Shown here piece after piece: positions 45,142 through 53,597 of a stretch of DNA of 64,000 bases (the first letter of the stretch is position 1; each line of letters begins with the position of its first letter). The notes under the pieces were generated by a model, which saw only the letters and a list, made by a program, of their open reading frames with translations, was not told where the DNA came from and made no database searches. Location: contig NZ_JAHPZX010000004.1 in the NCBI RefSeq assembly GCF_021325795.1, positions 186,001-250,000 on the forward strand, read 5' to 3'. This DNA comes from Bordetella sp. LUAb4 (GTDB taxonomy: Bacteria > Pseudomonadota > Gammaproteobacteria > Burkholderiales > Burkholderiaceae_B). The position numbers and the translations under genes are program-made.

Positions 45142-46034
45142 ATGAAGTTGAACCTGCGCCAGATCGAAGTCTTTCGCGCGGTGATGATCACCGGCACCAT
45201 ACGGGGCGCGTCCGAGTTGCTGTTCGTCTCCCAGCCGGCGGTCAGCCGCCTGCTGTCGCATATGGAACAGCGCATCGGCTTCCCTTTGTTCCAGCGGATA
45301 CGCGGGCGGCTGCACGCTACGCTCGAGGCCAGGAAGCTTTTCCACGAAGTGGAGAATGTCTATGAAGGCGTGCAGCGGGTCAGCGATATGGCGCGCGATC
45401 TCTTCGAGCATCAGGAAGGCATCCTGAATCTTGTCGCCAGCCCCAGCATCGGCCAGATGCTCATGCCCGCGGCGATGACTGAATATCGGCGCGATCACGC
45501 CCAGGTCAAATTGACCTTTCAATATCTGACCCATCTTCCGCTGACCGAACGTTTGTTGAAGCGCCAGGCGGACCTGGGGGTGACCATCCTGCCCTTGCAT
45601 CATCCCAATCTCGAGTTGGAGCAGATCGGTGCTACCCGCATGGTCTGCATCTTTCCGCGCGGCCATGCCTTGGCCGAGAGTGCGACCCTGAACGCGTCGG
45701 ACCTGCTGCCGTATCCCTTGATCGCATATGAACGTAACTCCCCCTTTGGCCAGATGGTGCATGGCTGGTTCGAGGCACAGGGGCACACGGCGAAAGCGGT
45801 CGTGGAGGTGGGATCGCCGCAGAATGCCTGTGCGCTGGTGCAGGCTGGTGCGGGCATCGCGCTGGTGGACGAATACTCGGCCCGCAGCTGCCAGGCAGCC
45901 GTTTCGTGGCGCGACCGGTGATCGGGATGGAAGGCTTGACGGCTTATCTCGTGCGCCTGCGGGAAGAGCCAATGTCCCAGATATCGCTATCGTTCGTCGA
46001 AACCTTGAAAGGCGTGTTGAGGCGGGCAGGGTAG
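45142..46034 (+). pseudogene. LysR-type regulator with a C-terminal frameshift
   Basis: From ATG 45142 (MKLNLRQIEVFRAVMITGTIRGASELLFVSQPAVSRLLSHME) the frame gives a typical DNA-binding domain and most of the effector domain up to VDEYSARSCQAA, then reads VSWRDR and stops at 45921. The expected last 45 or so residues continue in another frame: RFVARPVIGMEGLTAYLV, then RLREEPMSQISLSFVETLKGV and LRRAG, ending at TAG 46032-46034. One missing base near 45889-45902 explains this; restoring it gives 297 residues, the normal LysR length. The allele may be inactive or the base call wrong. It is divergent from the DapA-like gene, which it presumably controls. Confidence 0.85.
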
Positions 46035-46117
46035 GATGCAAGCGATCCTCAGGTCCTGATAACGTCCAGATGAAAATGAGTTCGAGCGAGTTCCGACTGA
46101 TCTTCAAAGGAGTGTAG

Positions 46118-46519
46118 ATGCTTCGAGGAAGCTGCTTATGCCAGGGTGTGGCATTTGAAATCGTGGGGGCCGTGACGGACCTGCTGTACTGCCACTGCGC
46201 CATGTGCCGCAAAGCACACGGATCCGCATTCCGGGCGCGGGGGCGCGTCAACGCATCGGAATTCCGCTGGACCCAAGGAGAAGAACGGGTCCGGTTCTAC
46301 GAATCGTCGCCAGGGCAGCATCGTGGCTTCTGTTCCGTGTGCGGGTCAAACCTGCTGACGCGTTTTGATACGGATACGACGGTATTTGGTTTGGCACTGG
46401 GCGTTCTTGACGACGACCCTGGCGCGCGCCCCGAGTGCCATGTCCACGTCGGGTCAAAGGCCTCATGGCATGAAATTACGGATGATCTGCCGCGGTATGG
46501 GGGAAGTTTGCCGTCGTAG
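46118..46519 (+). CDS. GFA family (glutathione-dependent formaldehyde-activating-like) zinc protein
   Basis: A 133-residue protein with AAAGGAG upstream. Zinc-ligand cysteines appear as CLC near the N-terminus (GSCLCQGVAFEI), CHCAMC in the middle and CSVCGS after the central strand, the standard CENP-V/GFA pattern. The family is named after an enzyme that adds glutathione to formaldehyde, but most members are uncharacterised. It begins 84 bp after the frameshifted LysR gene and is followed by the lipid-kinase pair. Confidence 0.93.
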   Translation: MLRGSCLCQGVAFEIVGAVTDLLYCHCAMCRKAHGSAFRARGRVNASEFRWTQGEERVRFYESSPGQHRGFCSVCGSNLLTRFDTDTTVFGLALGVLDDDPGARPECHVHVGSKASWHEITDDLPRYGGSLPS

Positions 46520-46630
46520 CCTCTGCATCCTCCATGTTTTGCAAATGTTCGTAAAACCCGGCGCGGGACGGCGTGAGGAACCAAGAGTATTCGGCTTGCT
46601 TGAGTTCCAAGGTATGGGTATCTTCTTTGC

Positions 46631-47614
46631 ATGAGCGACCCGACGCCCCTCCCAGAATCTGAATCTCCCGCCACATTGTCCGGCCAGGAGCCGCTGTTCG
46701 TCGTCTTCAATGGGGGTTCCGGCAACGATGATTCGTCCCGTACGCTACAGAAAATCCAGGAATTGCTGGACCAAGCCGGGCGAACCCATACGGTACTGGC
46801 GGTCGAACAGCCATCCACTTTGCCGCAAGTGGCCGAGCGTGCCGTCAAAATGGCCGCCGAAGCCGGTGGCGTGGTGGTGGCCGCCGGGGGGGATGGCACA
46901 TTGAATGCCGTGGCAGCGGCGGTACTGCCCAGTGGCCTGCCTTTCGGCATCCTGCCGCGCGGGACTTTCAATTATTTCGGCCGCACCTACGGGATCTCCC
47001 GCGAAACGGAGGAAGCCGTCGCCAGCCTGCTGGACGCGCGCATCGAACCGGTACAGGTCGGCCTGCTGGACGGCCGGCCGTTCCTGGTCAACGCCAGCCT
47101 GGGGCTATACCCGCAGTTGCTGGAAGACCGTGAGGCATACAAGCAGAAGTTGGGACGACGGCGCTGGGTGGCGCTGATTTCGGCCATCGTGACCTTGATG
47201 CGCGCGCCCGCTCAGCTCAATCTGGAATTGTCGTCGCACGGTCAGCGGCAGATGCTGCGCACGCCCACGCTGGTGGTCGGCAACAACGCTTTGCAACTGG
47301 AACAGCTGGGCCTGCCTGATGTCGCGCACCTGGATGACAACCGCCTGGTCGCCATGGCCGCGAAACCAGTCGGAACGTTGGCCCTATATTGGTTGATGGT
47401 CATGGGCGCCATGAGCCGCCTGGGCGAGGCGTCCAATGTGATCAGCTTCGGCTTCGATACGCTGACCGTTCGTCTGCGTGGCGGCCGGCGCCGCATCAAG
47501 GTGGCGATGGATGGCGAGATATTCTGGACGCGTGCGCCCTTGGCGTTTTCGGTATCGCCGCGGCGCCTGCAATTACTCGTTCCGCGCGACGACAGCAGGC
47601 TGGATCGCGCATGA
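46631..47614 (+). CDS. Diacylglycerol-kinase-family lipid kinase
   Basis: A 327-residue cytoplasmic kinase. The catalytic signature is AAGGDGTLNAVAAAVL (D88), followed by GILPRGTFNYFGRTYGI, and N-terminally FVVFNGGSGNDDSS replaces the usual NP.SG phosphate loop. The C-terminal beta-sandwich (RRIKVAMDGEIFWTRAPLAFSVSPRRLQLLVP) is typical. Substrates in this family are diacylglycerol, sphingosine or related lipids. Its stop overlaps the start of a metallophosphoesterase gene (ATGA), so a kinase and a phosphoesterase are made together. Confidence 0.93.
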   Translation: MSDPTPLPESESPATLSGQEPLFVVFNGGSGNDDSSRTLQKIQELLDQAGRTHTVLAVEQPSTLPQVAERAVKMAAEAGGVVVAAGGDGTLNAVAAAVLPSGLPFGILPRGTFNYFGRTYGISRETEEAVASLLDARIEPVQVGLLDGRPFLVNASLGLYPQLLEDREAYKQKLGRRRWVALISAIVTLMRAPAQLNLELSSHGQRQMLRTPTLVVGNNALQLEQLGLPDVAHLDDNRLVAMAAKPVGTLALYWLMVMGAMSRLGEASNVISFGFDTLTVRLRGGRRRIKVAMDGEIFWTRAPLAFSVSPRRLQLLVPRDDSRLDRA

Positions 47615-48444
47615 CCCGGCTGCTGCATATTTCCGATACGCATTTCGGTACCGAACAGGACGCTGTCGTACAGGCTCTGCTGGATCTCGCTCGTCGGCTG
47701 TCTCCTGATCTCGTCGTGTTGTCCGGCGACATTACCCAGCGCGCCAGGACGCGTCAGTTCGCCGCCGCGCGGCAGTTCGTCTCGGATCTTGGTTTTCCCG
47801 TGCTGGCGATACCGGGCAATCACGACATCCCACTATTCAATATCGCGGCTCGTGTGTTCAACCCTTATGGCGGCTACAAGCGCGCGATGGGCGTGAACCT
47901 GGAGCCTGTGTTCAGCAGCGAAGGTCTGCTGGTCATCGGTGTCAACACGACGCGTCCAGCGCGGCACAAGAATGGCGAGGTGTCGCGGGTCCAGGTCGAG
48001 CGGGTATGCGCACGATTGCGCCAGGCGCGGCCTGGCCAACTGAGGGTTATCGTCGTGCATCAACCCTTGCGCGCGATCGTCGAGGAAGATGTGTCCAACC
48101 TGCTGATTGGGCGCCAGGTGGCGATACCCGCATGGGTGGAGGCGGGCGCGGACCTGGTCCTCGGTGGCCACATTCATCTTCCCTATGTCGTCCCATTGGG
48201 CGAGTCGACCGACCGGCGTGCATGGGTGGTCCAGGCGGGCACCGCCACGTCTCACCGCGTGCGCGGTGGCATCCCGAATTCTGTGAACGTGCTTGAACAT
48301 CATGCGGCTTCAATGGCTGATGGTGTGGCGAACTGCGTGGTCGAGCGCTGGGATTTCGATTCCAGCGTTGGTGCGTTTTCCTCCGTGCATAGAAAGGTCT
48401 TGCCACTCGCACTCGCGGGTGAGTTGATGCCGCATAAAAATTAA
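47611..48444 (+). CDS. Calcineurin-like metallophosphoesterase
   Basis: A 277-residue enzyme whose ATG overlaps the lipid-kinase stop. All five dinuclear-metal motifs are visible: HISDTHFG, VVLSGDITQRAR, AIPGNHDIPL, VVHQPL and GGHIHLP. It resembles Icc/CpdA- or LpxH-like soluble phosphodiesterases without a membrane anchor. Co-translation with a lipid kinase suggests a phospholipid head-group or lipid-phosphate substrate. After it comes a 282-bp gap (48445-48726) in which I see no gene. Confidence 0.93.
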   Translation: MTRLLHISDTHFGTEQDAVVQALLDLARRLSPDLVVLSGDITQRARTRQFAAARQFVSDLGFPVLAIPGNHDIPLFNIAARVFNPYGGYKRAMGVNLEPVFSSEGLLVIGVNTTRPARHKNGEVSRVQVERVCARLRQARPGQLRVIVVHQPLRAIVEEDVSNLLIGRQVAIPAWVEAGADLVLGGHIHLPYVVPLGESTDRRAWVVQAGTATSHRVRGGIPNSVNVLEHHAASMADGVANCVVERWDFDSSVGAFSSVHRKVLPLALAGELMPHKN

Positions 48445-48726
48445 TCACGGAATCAGGAGTTGCTCTCGGCGTAAGCCGTACGGCGGGTTACGGACGTTAG
48501 TGCGGACAATCGATTCATCGCCCTAACGCCGTCGGCCCCGTCGCCTGCTCTCGTCGCCCAGCGGGATTCGCGGTTGGACTTATTTCAATTCGCATCAGCG
48601 GAACCGACTGGACTGCTCGGTGTACCCATACAAAATGTCGTCTCCAGCGTTGGCGGATGCCTATGGAGATGGACGTCCCATTGGGCTGTTTGCGATGAAT
48701 GCCGCAATTGAAGGAGAGTGATCTTC

Positions 48727-49662
48727 ATGGTCGATACTTTTTCGGACTGCGTGATTGAGTACCCACAGCGATCGATTTCATTGGTCATTGGTGGGCCGCC
48801 GGGCGGCGGGACCGACATGCTCGCACGCAGGGTCTGCGAGCGGATATCCGTGTTGTTGGGCCAGCGGGTAAGAATCGAATATCGACTCGGAGCTTCAGGC
48901 AATCTCGCCGCCATGGCAGTAGCCCAAGCCAAGCCCGATGGTTACACCATCTTGTTGGGTACTCGTTCCGCAACCTTGCACAGAAAAATGTACCCGCACC
49001 TGGCCTACGACTTTGGGCATGACCTTACTCCGATCGCGATGTTGGCGAGAGTGCCCGTTGGCATTGTGATGGGACATCATGTTCTTGCGAGCAATCTCCG
49101 CGACGTGATTCGTATGGCAAGGGAAAATCCCAATCGCTTCAGTGCGGCGACGCTTGGCGTTGGCACGACAGATCATCTTGTGTCAGTGCTTCTGCGGAAT
49201 GCGGCCCGAATTCAATGGCAGCATGTGCCCTATATGGAGATGTCGCGGGCACTCAAGGATGTCGTCGGCGGGAGGGTCGACCTTTTATTCGCACAACTCG
49301 CTGGCGGAGTTTCGCACTTGAATGCGGGATCAGTGCGAGGATTGGCCGTGACATCGACTAGCAGGGTGGCTGATTTTCCGGACATACCCACGATAGCTGA
49401 GGTCGGATTTCCGCAGGCAAGCGCCGACGACTGGTTTGTCGCCTTGGCGCCGTCGGCAACGCCGTCCGACGTTCTTGCCAAGTTGAATGACGCATTCAAT
49501 CAAGCGCTGGAGGACCAGACGCTACGCTGGTGTTTGGGCCGGATGGGTTATTTATTGCCATCGTCGAAAAATACCGCGGTTTCTGTTAAGGCTCATCTCG
49601 CCGATGACAACACGCGGTGGACTAGCGTCATTCAAGATAACCAGATCAGCGGATTTCAGTAG
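48727..49662 (+). CDS. Bug-family protein 1 of a tandem triplet, no signal peptide seen
   Basis: A 311-residue PF03401 protein. AAGGAG at 48711-48716 fits ATG 48727 (ten-base spacing) and not the GTG at 48718. The N-terminus MVDTFSDCVIEYPQRSISLVIGG enters the mature fold directly, without a hydrophobic signal. Family segments are PPGGGTDMLARRV, EYRLGASGNLAAMAVAQAKPDGYTILLGTRSATLHRKMYPHL, HVPYMEMSRALKDVVGGRVDLL and DIPTIAEVGFP. It is clearly paralogous to the next two genes. Either it is cytoplasmic, or export needs an unrecognised signal, or the 5' end has decayed. Confidence 0.88.
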   Translation: MVDTFSDCVIEYPQRSISLVIGGPPGGGTDMLARRVCERISVLLGQRVRIEYRLGASGNLAAMAVAQAKPDGYTILLGTRSATLHRKMYPHLAYDFGHDLTPIAMLARVPVGIVMGHHVLASNLRDVIRMARENPNRFSAATLGVGTTDHLVSVLLRNAARIQWQHVPYMEMSRALKDVVGGRVDLLFAQLAGGVSHLNAGSVRGLAVTSTSRVADFPDIPTIAEVGFPQASADDWFVALAPSATPSDVLAKLNDAFNQALEDQTLRWCLGRMGYLLPSSKNTAVSVKAHLADDNTRWTSVIQDNQISGFQ

Positions 49663-49802
49663 TCTGTCCGCTTCTACTGTGCCGATCCACGAATATCGCG
49701 GATGTCTTCACGGATCGATCCAGGAACCACAGCGCTCGGCAGAGTACTCATGCCTGTGGGACGCTGAGCGTTGCTTATCTCGACATCCGTCTCATCGGGA
49801 GA

Positions 49803-50801
49803 ATGATGATGAATACAGGCGTTAGGCGATTAACTTCGTTTGCCTTACTTATGAGTGTGATCCCCATGACTGCTACCTCTTCAAACACTGCGATTGAATA
49901 TCCACGGAAACCCATCACCCTGATCATTGGTGGTCCTCCCGGTGCGGGAACCGACATCCTTACCCGCCGGGTAGCGGAACGGCTCGAGCCGATATTGGGC
50001 CAGCGAGTGGTGATCGAATATCGTCTTGGCGCGTCAGGCAACCTTGCCGCCATGGCGGTTGCTCACGCCGAGCCCGACGGGCACACACTGCTGATAGGGA
50101 CTCGCTCCTCGACGCTGCACAAGACGATGTACCCGCATCTCAAATACGACTTCGTCCAAGACCTTACACCGGTTGCGATGGTGGCAAGGATGCCGATCGG
50201 CATCCTTATGGGAAATCACGTTCCCGCAAAAAATATTGCTGATTTTGTGCGAATGGCGCGGGCAGAGCCTGGGCGATTCAGCGCGGCGACGCTGGGTGTC
50301 GGAACGTCAGATCATCTTGTGTCGGTGCTGCTGCGGGATGCCGCGGAAATTCAATGGCAACATGTTCCCTATGTCGAAGTTTCTCGTGCGTTGACTGATG
50401 TTGTAGGAGGAAGGGTAGACCTGCTGATCACGCAGCTATCTGGTGGGATGGCATACATCAACGCCGGGGAGTTGCGGGCGTTGGCGGTTTCATCGGCTGC
50501 GCGCGTCGCGGCGCTACCCGGCGTGCCTACCGTGGCAGAGGAAGGGTATCCGCAGGTCAGCGCGGACGAGTGGTTTGCCGCGATAGCTCCGGCAAAGACG
50601 CCGCCCGACATCATTAAAAAGTTGAACCACGCATTCAATCAGGCGTTGACGGATAAGACTCTGCGCGAGGAGGTGGCGACGATGGGTTATGTGCTTTCTT
50701 CCTCCGACAACACGCCCGACATGCTGCGTCCATTCCTTGCCGAAGACAAGCTAAGGTGGACCAAGGTTCTACGCGACCACCAAATCTACGGTGACAAGTA
50801 G
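49803..50801 (+). CDS. Bug-family protein 2 of a tandem triplet, with signal peptide
   Basis: A 332-residue protein; three consecutive ATG codons (49803, 49806, 49809) follow a GGGAGA site, so the third may be used. The N-terminus NTGVRRLTSFALLMSVIPMTATSSNTAIEYP is a plausible Sec signal, followed by RKPITLIIGGPPGAGTDILTRRVAERL, EYRLGASGNLAAMAVAHAEPDGHTLLIGTRSSTLHKTMYPHL, HVPYVEVSRALTDVVGGRVDLL and GVPTVAEEGYP. It is the only member of the triplet with an obvious export signal. No TctA/B membrane genes are near. Confidence 0.92.
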   Translation: MMMNTGVRRLTSFALLMSVIPMTATSSNTAIEYPRKPITLIIGGPPGAGTDILTRRVAERLEPILGQRVVIEYRLGASGNLAAMAVAHAEPDGHTLLIGTRSSTLHKTMYPHLKYDFVQDLTPVAMVARMPIGILMGNHVPAKNIADFVRMARAEPGRFSAATLGVGTSDHLVSVLLRDAAEIQWQHVPYVEVSRALTDVVGGRVDLLITQLSGGMAYINAGELRALAVSSAARVAALPGVPTVAEEGYPQVSADEWFAAIAPAKTPPDIIKKLNHAFNQALTDKTLREEVATMGYVLSSSDNTPDMLRPFLAEDKLRWTKVLRDHQIYGDK

Positions 50802-50831
50802 TTCTTCAAGTTGAACCAACCTGGATTTGCC

Positions 50832-51767
50832 ATGAGCGCTGGCGGCGCGGAACGATACACTGAGTACCCACAACGGCCTATCAGGCTGATCATTGGCGGC
50901 TCGCCCGGAGGAGGATCTGACATCCTTGCTCGCCGCTTTTCAACAGCCCTGTCGGAATTCCTGGGGTGGCCAGTTTTCGTTGAATGCCTTCTCGGGGCTT
51001 CCGGTAATTTTGCCGCAATGGCGGTCGCTCGGGCCAGTCCTGATGGCTACACGATCTTATTGGGTACGCGCTCGGCGACGTTACACAGGAAGATGTATCG
51101 GCACTTGGAGTACGACTTCGAGCAAGACCTTGTGCCGGTCGCCATGGTTGCGCGAATTCCGGTTGGAATAGTGGTCGGAAAGAATTGCAAAGCCCAGTGT
51201 CTTCATCAACTGATTCAATTGGCCAAGACCAATCCTGGGCGGCTCAGTGCGGCAACCCTGGGCGTGGGGACCACTAGTCATATCGTTTCCGTGCTTCTTC
51301 AAGATGCCGCCGGAATCCAACTGCAGCACATCCCCTATATGGAAGTCTCCCGGGCGTTGAAGGATGTGGTCGGCGGTCGCGTCGACCTGCTGTTCACGCA
51401 GCTGTCCGGAGGAATCTCGCATATGAACGCGGGTTCAGTCCAGGCGTTGGCGGTAACGTCGCCTCATGCTAGCGCCAATCTGCCTGTGGTACCCACCGTC
51501 GCTGAAGAAGGACTCGCGGAGGTCAATGCGGACGATTGGTTTATCGCCATGGCGCCGTCGAACACGCCCTCCGACATCATCGCCATTCTCAACGACGCGA
51601 TCAATCAAGCATTGACCGACCAGAATCTGCGTGACGATCTGACGGAACTGGGATACGTGTTGTCGTGGTTCGCCGATACACCTGACGGGCTCCAGGACTT
51701 CCTCACCGAAGAAAACATGTTGTGGACGCAAGTGCTGAAAGACCATCGGGTCATAGGCTTCCAGTAG
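50832..51767 (+). CDS. Bug-family protein 3 of a tandem triplet, no signal peptide seen
   Basis: A 311-residue PF03401 protein from ATG 50832 (MSAGGAERYTEYPQRPIRLIIGG); an in-frame TTG at 50811 adds seven residues and still no hydrophobic signal. The fold is complete: SPGGGSDILARRF, LLGASGNFAAMAVARASPDGYTILLGTRSATLHRKMYRHL, HIPYMEVSRALKDVVGGRVDLL, TVAEEGLAEVNADDWF. It starts 30 bp after protein 2, so both are probably on one transcript. It is closest in appearance to protein 1, including the TILLGTRSATLHRKMY string. Confidence 0.87.
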   Translation: MSAGGAERYTEYPQRPIRLIIGGSPGGGSDILARRFSTALSEFLGWPVFVECLLGASGNFAAMAVARASPDGYTILLGTRSATLHRKMYRHLEYDFEQDLVPVAMVARIPVGIVVGKNCKAQCLHQLIQLAKTNPGRLSAATLGVGTTSHIVSVLLQDAAGIQLQHIPYMEVSRALKDVVGGRVDLLFTQLSGGISHMNAGSVQALAVTSPHASANLPVVPTVAEEGLAEVNADDWFIAMAPSNTPSDIIAILNDAINQALTDQNLRDDLTELGYVLSWFADTPDGLQDFLTEENMLWTQVLKDHRVIGFQ

Positions 51768-51786
51768 CGGTGAAGTGGCTGTGACC

Positions 51787-52365
51787 TCAGCGTCCGCCCA
51801 CCGGAAGTTGGTCGAGCAGGGGACGTGCCAGGTGCAGCACTTCGTACGTCACCGCGTCGCGGGCGGTCCGTTCGTTGGTCTCGCGTACGATGACGCGGGT
51901 GAAGCGCCAAGCGGCGGTGTCCACGCCCACGGTCGCGGCCACGACGCCGTTTTCGGTCGCTATGCCCCGGTTGCGCTCGACTTCCAGGGCATAGGCCGCG
52001 CCCAAATCCTGGTCCAGTGGGATGTCGACTTCCTCTTTCTGTACATAACGCGCTTCCTGGCCGGTGCCGCGTCGCGCATCCAGGACGATGCGGGTGTCGA
52101 TGTTGGCGCGGCCAAAGCTGTCGGTGACGGTCTTGTAGCGATTCTCCAGCAGGAAGTCGCGCAAGCCCTGGTCGTCCTGCCATAAGTACAGCGAAGAGTA
52201 GCTGTGGCTGATGGCGCCCAGCTGGCCCGCCTCGCGGAGTAGGAAACCCTTGAAATAAAGACGCGGCGTATCGTCCCAAAGCTTGCCGCGCTCCGCCGCA
52301 CGGCGGCGAATGATGCTCAGGTCGTAATCGGCAGGCAAGCGGTGGGTGTAGTGGGCGATAAGCAT
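51787..52365 (-). CDS. DUF4865-like protein
   Basis: A 192-residue soluble protein from ATG 52365 (MLIAHYTHRLPADYDLSIIRRRAAERGKLWDDTPRLYFKGFLLREAG), with CTGGAG eight bases upstream. The opening motif and the SSLYLWQDDQGLRDFLLENRYKTVTDSFGR segment match my recollection of the DUF4865 family, which looks like a ferredoxin-like monooxygenase/tautomerase-type fold. No enzymatic residues are known to me. It is divergent from a LysR gene with a perfect 11-3-11 palindrome between them, so it is probably that regulator's target. Confidence 0.85.
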   Translation of the reverse strand: MLIAHYTHRLPADYDLSIIRRRAAERGKLWDDTPRLYFKGFLLREAGQLGAISHSYSSLYLWQDDQGLRDFLLENRYKTVTDSFGRANIDTRIVLDARRGTGQEARYVQKEEVDIPLDQDLGAAYALEVERNRGIATENGVVAATVGVDTAAWRFTRVIVRETNERTARDAVTYEVLHLARPLLDQLPVGGR

Positions 52366-52503
52366 GTCGTACTCCAGGAAATGGGATTTGGCCTGTCGAT
52401 CCTGTAAGACGGCTGGGGTAGCGGCAAATAACAGGATCTCCACAGGTATGGACGACAGCGTATCGCCGGGGCTATCATTTGAAAATACGATCTATAAGTA
52501 TTT

Positions 52504-52528
52504 CTATGATTTAAAAATTAAATCATAG
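52504..52528. promoter_or_regulatory. Perfect 11-3-11 inverted repeat, candidate LysR operator
   Basis: CTATGATTTAA, AAA, TTAAATCATAG form a 25-bp perfect inverted repeat in the AT-rich part of the 293-bp divergent region. It lies 131 bp upstream of the LysR start and 139 bp upstream of the DUF4865-like start. It contains an ATGAT...ATCAT arrangement that suits a LysR recognition site. A hairpin role is possible, but no transcript is expected to end here. Confidence 0.7.
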
Positions 52529-52658
52529 AGTTTGGGACGGGCCCTCTCATAGAAGACGCAGAAAGCTCAGCACGCTTACAGCCGAAGGTATAAATCGTGC
52601 TAGACGCACAATGCGCGCAAAGCGGCCGGCGCGCTCATCCACACCGTTGGGAATAAAG

Positions 52659-53519
52659 ATGAAAACCCTCGATATCGACGCCGTCCAGGCCTTCGTCCTT
52701 ACCGCGGACATGAAAAGCTTCACACGCGCGGCGGAGGTGATGGATACCACGCAATCCACCATCAGCCTGAAGGTCCGTCGCCTGGAGTCCATGCTGGGGC
52801 GCCGTCTGCTGGATCGCACCCCGCGCCTCGTGCGCTTGTCCGCCGACGGTGGCGCGTTCCTGCCGGCGGCGCGCACGCTGGTGGCCGCGCATCAGGGCGC
52901 TTTCAATGCCTTCTCGGACGCCAAGCCGCGCCGCCTGGTGGTGGGCGTCAGCCATCATGTGGTCGGCGCCGAATTGCCGCGCATGCTGCAAGGGCTGAAC
53001 CGTGCCGACCCCACGCTGATCCTGGAGATGCGGATCGCCTCATCGCGGGACGTGCTGGATGAGTTCGACGCGGGCCGGCTCGATGCCGGCATCGTGCTGC
53101 GCCATGACAGCCGTCGCCTGGACGGCGAGTTGCTGCTGGAGGAGGGTTTCGGCTGGATGGGTGCGCCGGATTTCGAATGGACGCCCGGTCAACCGCTACG
53201 GCTGGCCACTCAGGCGGAACCCTGCAGCGTGCGCGCCATGGCGGTGGATGTGTTGGCACAGGCGGCCGTGCCATGGACGGAGGTGTTCGTTGGCGGCGGT
53301 GTTTCCACCATAGGGGCCGCGGTGTCCGCGGGTCTTGCCGTGGCGGCCCTGGGTCGACGCGTGGCGCCGGCAGGCACGATGGATCTGGGCCCCCGGCTGG
53401 GTTTGCCACCGTTGCCGTCGCGCGACGTGGTATTGCACACCAGCCCGACCGATGCCCAGGCGCGCGGCGCATTGCGGGCCTTGGGCGCTGCCATCCGGGC
53501 TACCGCGATAGGGGCGTAA
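52659..53519 (+). CDS. LysR-type transcriptional regulator
   Basis: A 286-residue LTTR from ATG 52659 (MKTLDIDAVQAFVLTADMKSFTRAAEVMDTTQSTISLKVRRLESMLGRRLLDR). The effector domain carries LVVGVSHHVVGAELPRMLQGLNRADPTLILEMRIASSRDVLDEFDAGRLDAGIVLRHDSRR. It is divergent from the DUF4865-like gene and ends 78 bp before the convergent heme oxygenase gene. Autoregulation through the palindrome at 52504-52528 is likely. Confidence 0.93.
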   Translation: MKTLDIDAVQAFVLTADMKSFTRAAEVMDTTQSTISLKVRRLESMLGRRLLDRTPRLVRLSADGGAFLPAARTLVAAHQGAFNAFSDAKPRRLVVGVSHHVVGAELPRMLQGLNRADPTLILEMRIASSRDVLDEFDAGRLDAGIVLRHDSRRLDGELLLEEGFGWMGAPDFEWTPGQPLRLATQAEPCSVRAMAVDVLAQAAVPWTEVFVGGGVSTIGAAVSAGLAVAALGRRVAPAGTMDLGPRLGLPPLPSRDVVLHTSPTDAQARGALRALGAAIRATAIGA

Positions 53520-53597
53520 TGCCAGGAGTCGGAGGCGGCGATCTTGGCCATCGAGAAGTCGGCCAGGGGCCTTGCCTTTGAATATCGAATCTCTGAA

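Noticed and set aside
48445-48726. Small gene or RNA in the gap before the Bug triplet
   Set aside because: No frame shows coding character and no terminator-closed hairpin or conserved RNA motif was recognised.
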